Under the pieces are notes generated by a model. It was not told the origin of the DNA. It made no database searches and was given only the letters and a program-made list of their open reading frames with translations. Shown here piece after piece: positions 42,601-42,624 of a stretch of DNA of 42,624 nt (position 1 is its first letter; the number at the start of each line of letters is the position of its first letter). The DNA comes from an uncultured Dorea sp. GTDB lineage: Bacteria > Bacillota > Clostridia > Lachnospirales > Lachnospiraceae. A program made the position numbers and the translations under genes. The stretch is from positions 1-42,624 of the forward strand of contig CAJTOH010000031.1 of the NCBI GenBank assembly GCA_910577685.1, in the 5' to 3' direction.

Positions 42601-42624
42601 ATGAAAGCATTAATCTTGAATTCC
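42601..42624 (+). CDS. Start of a further gene, likely a nucleotidyltransferase (partial)
   Basis: Only MKALILNS is visible before the window ends. GGGAGGAG at 42581-42588 lies 12 nt upstream of the ATG. The opening resembles sugar or choline nucleotidyltransferases, which begin MKAxILxxG, and one would fit beside LicD. With eight residues this is only a suggestion. Confidence 0.4.

Noticed and set aside
1..42624. CRISPR arrays, tRNA or rRNA genes, insertion sequences, transposases, and a resident recombinase
   Set aside because: I looked for repeat-spacer patterns, clover-leaf genes and transposase or integrase motifs and saw none. The recombinase implied by the inverted arms must be encoded elsewhere.

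Overview
The window holds two tandem capsular or exopolysaccharide operons, both on the + strand, probably from a gut Firmicute of the Lachnospiraceae type. The basis is a low to moderate GC genome with strong Shine-Dalgarno sequences, frequent TTG starts, LoaP-like NusG paralogues at the operon heads, and Wzx/Wzy-type assembly genes with EpsG-like and LicD-like proteins. No species marker is present. The assignment is inference.

Layout. (1) 1-272 is a leader with a 23-bp inverted repeat pair (33-55 and 233-255). Between the arms lies a near-consensus sigma-A promoter that points away from the operon. (2) Operon 1 (273-24910) starts with a four-gene cassette: NusG paralogue, NusG/LoaP paralogue, DegT aminotransferase and initiating sugar-phosphate transferase. 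A decoration block follows (two GNATs, a PLP enzyme, an ATP-grasp ligase, a CapK-like adenylating enzyme, a DUF362 protein). Next come glycosyltransferases with an EpsG-type polymerase and a Wzx flippase, then an acyltransferase, a sulfotransferase, a LicC-LicA type choline protein and an unusual nucleotidyltransferase-BCCT transporter fusion. (3) 24911-25217 is a second promoter segment of the same design (arms 24962-24984 and 25181-25203). (4) Operon 2 (25218 to beyond the window end) repeats the four-gene cassette. It then diverges into an ATP-grasp ligase, a BCCT transporter, a FemAB-like protein, LicD, glycosyltransferases, a polymerase, a DUF4422 protein, a pyruvyl transferase, a radical SAM protein, a flippase, a deacetylase-like domain and the start of another gene.

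Two layers of switching can be read directly from the sequence. Layer one is promoter inversion. Each operon has inverted arms around a TTGAYT-N17-TATAAT promoter. In this assembly both promoters face away from their operons, so both loci read as OFF. The left arms also form hairpins with T-tracts, so they can act as terminators. Layer two is homopolymeric G tracts of 9 to 12 G in four tailoring or assembly loci. One of these (6677-6686) puts a CapK-like gene out of frame here and would be corrected by loss of one G. Another (19366-19377) sits in frame inside an acyltransferase. A third (41716-41724) would fuse the flippase to the next reading frame if it gained one G. No recombinase is encoded in the window, so inversion must be catalysed from elsewhere.

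A third regulatory layer is processive antitermination. Each operon has two tandem NusG paralogues. Between them lies a conserved RNA hairpin, supported by a compensatory base change between the two loci, that is a good candidate for the LoaP-type recognition element. A terminator inside operon 1 (20733-20763) is a candidate target. The first NusG paralogue of each operon has no ATG/GTG/TTG at its conserved N-terminus and appears to start at ATT.
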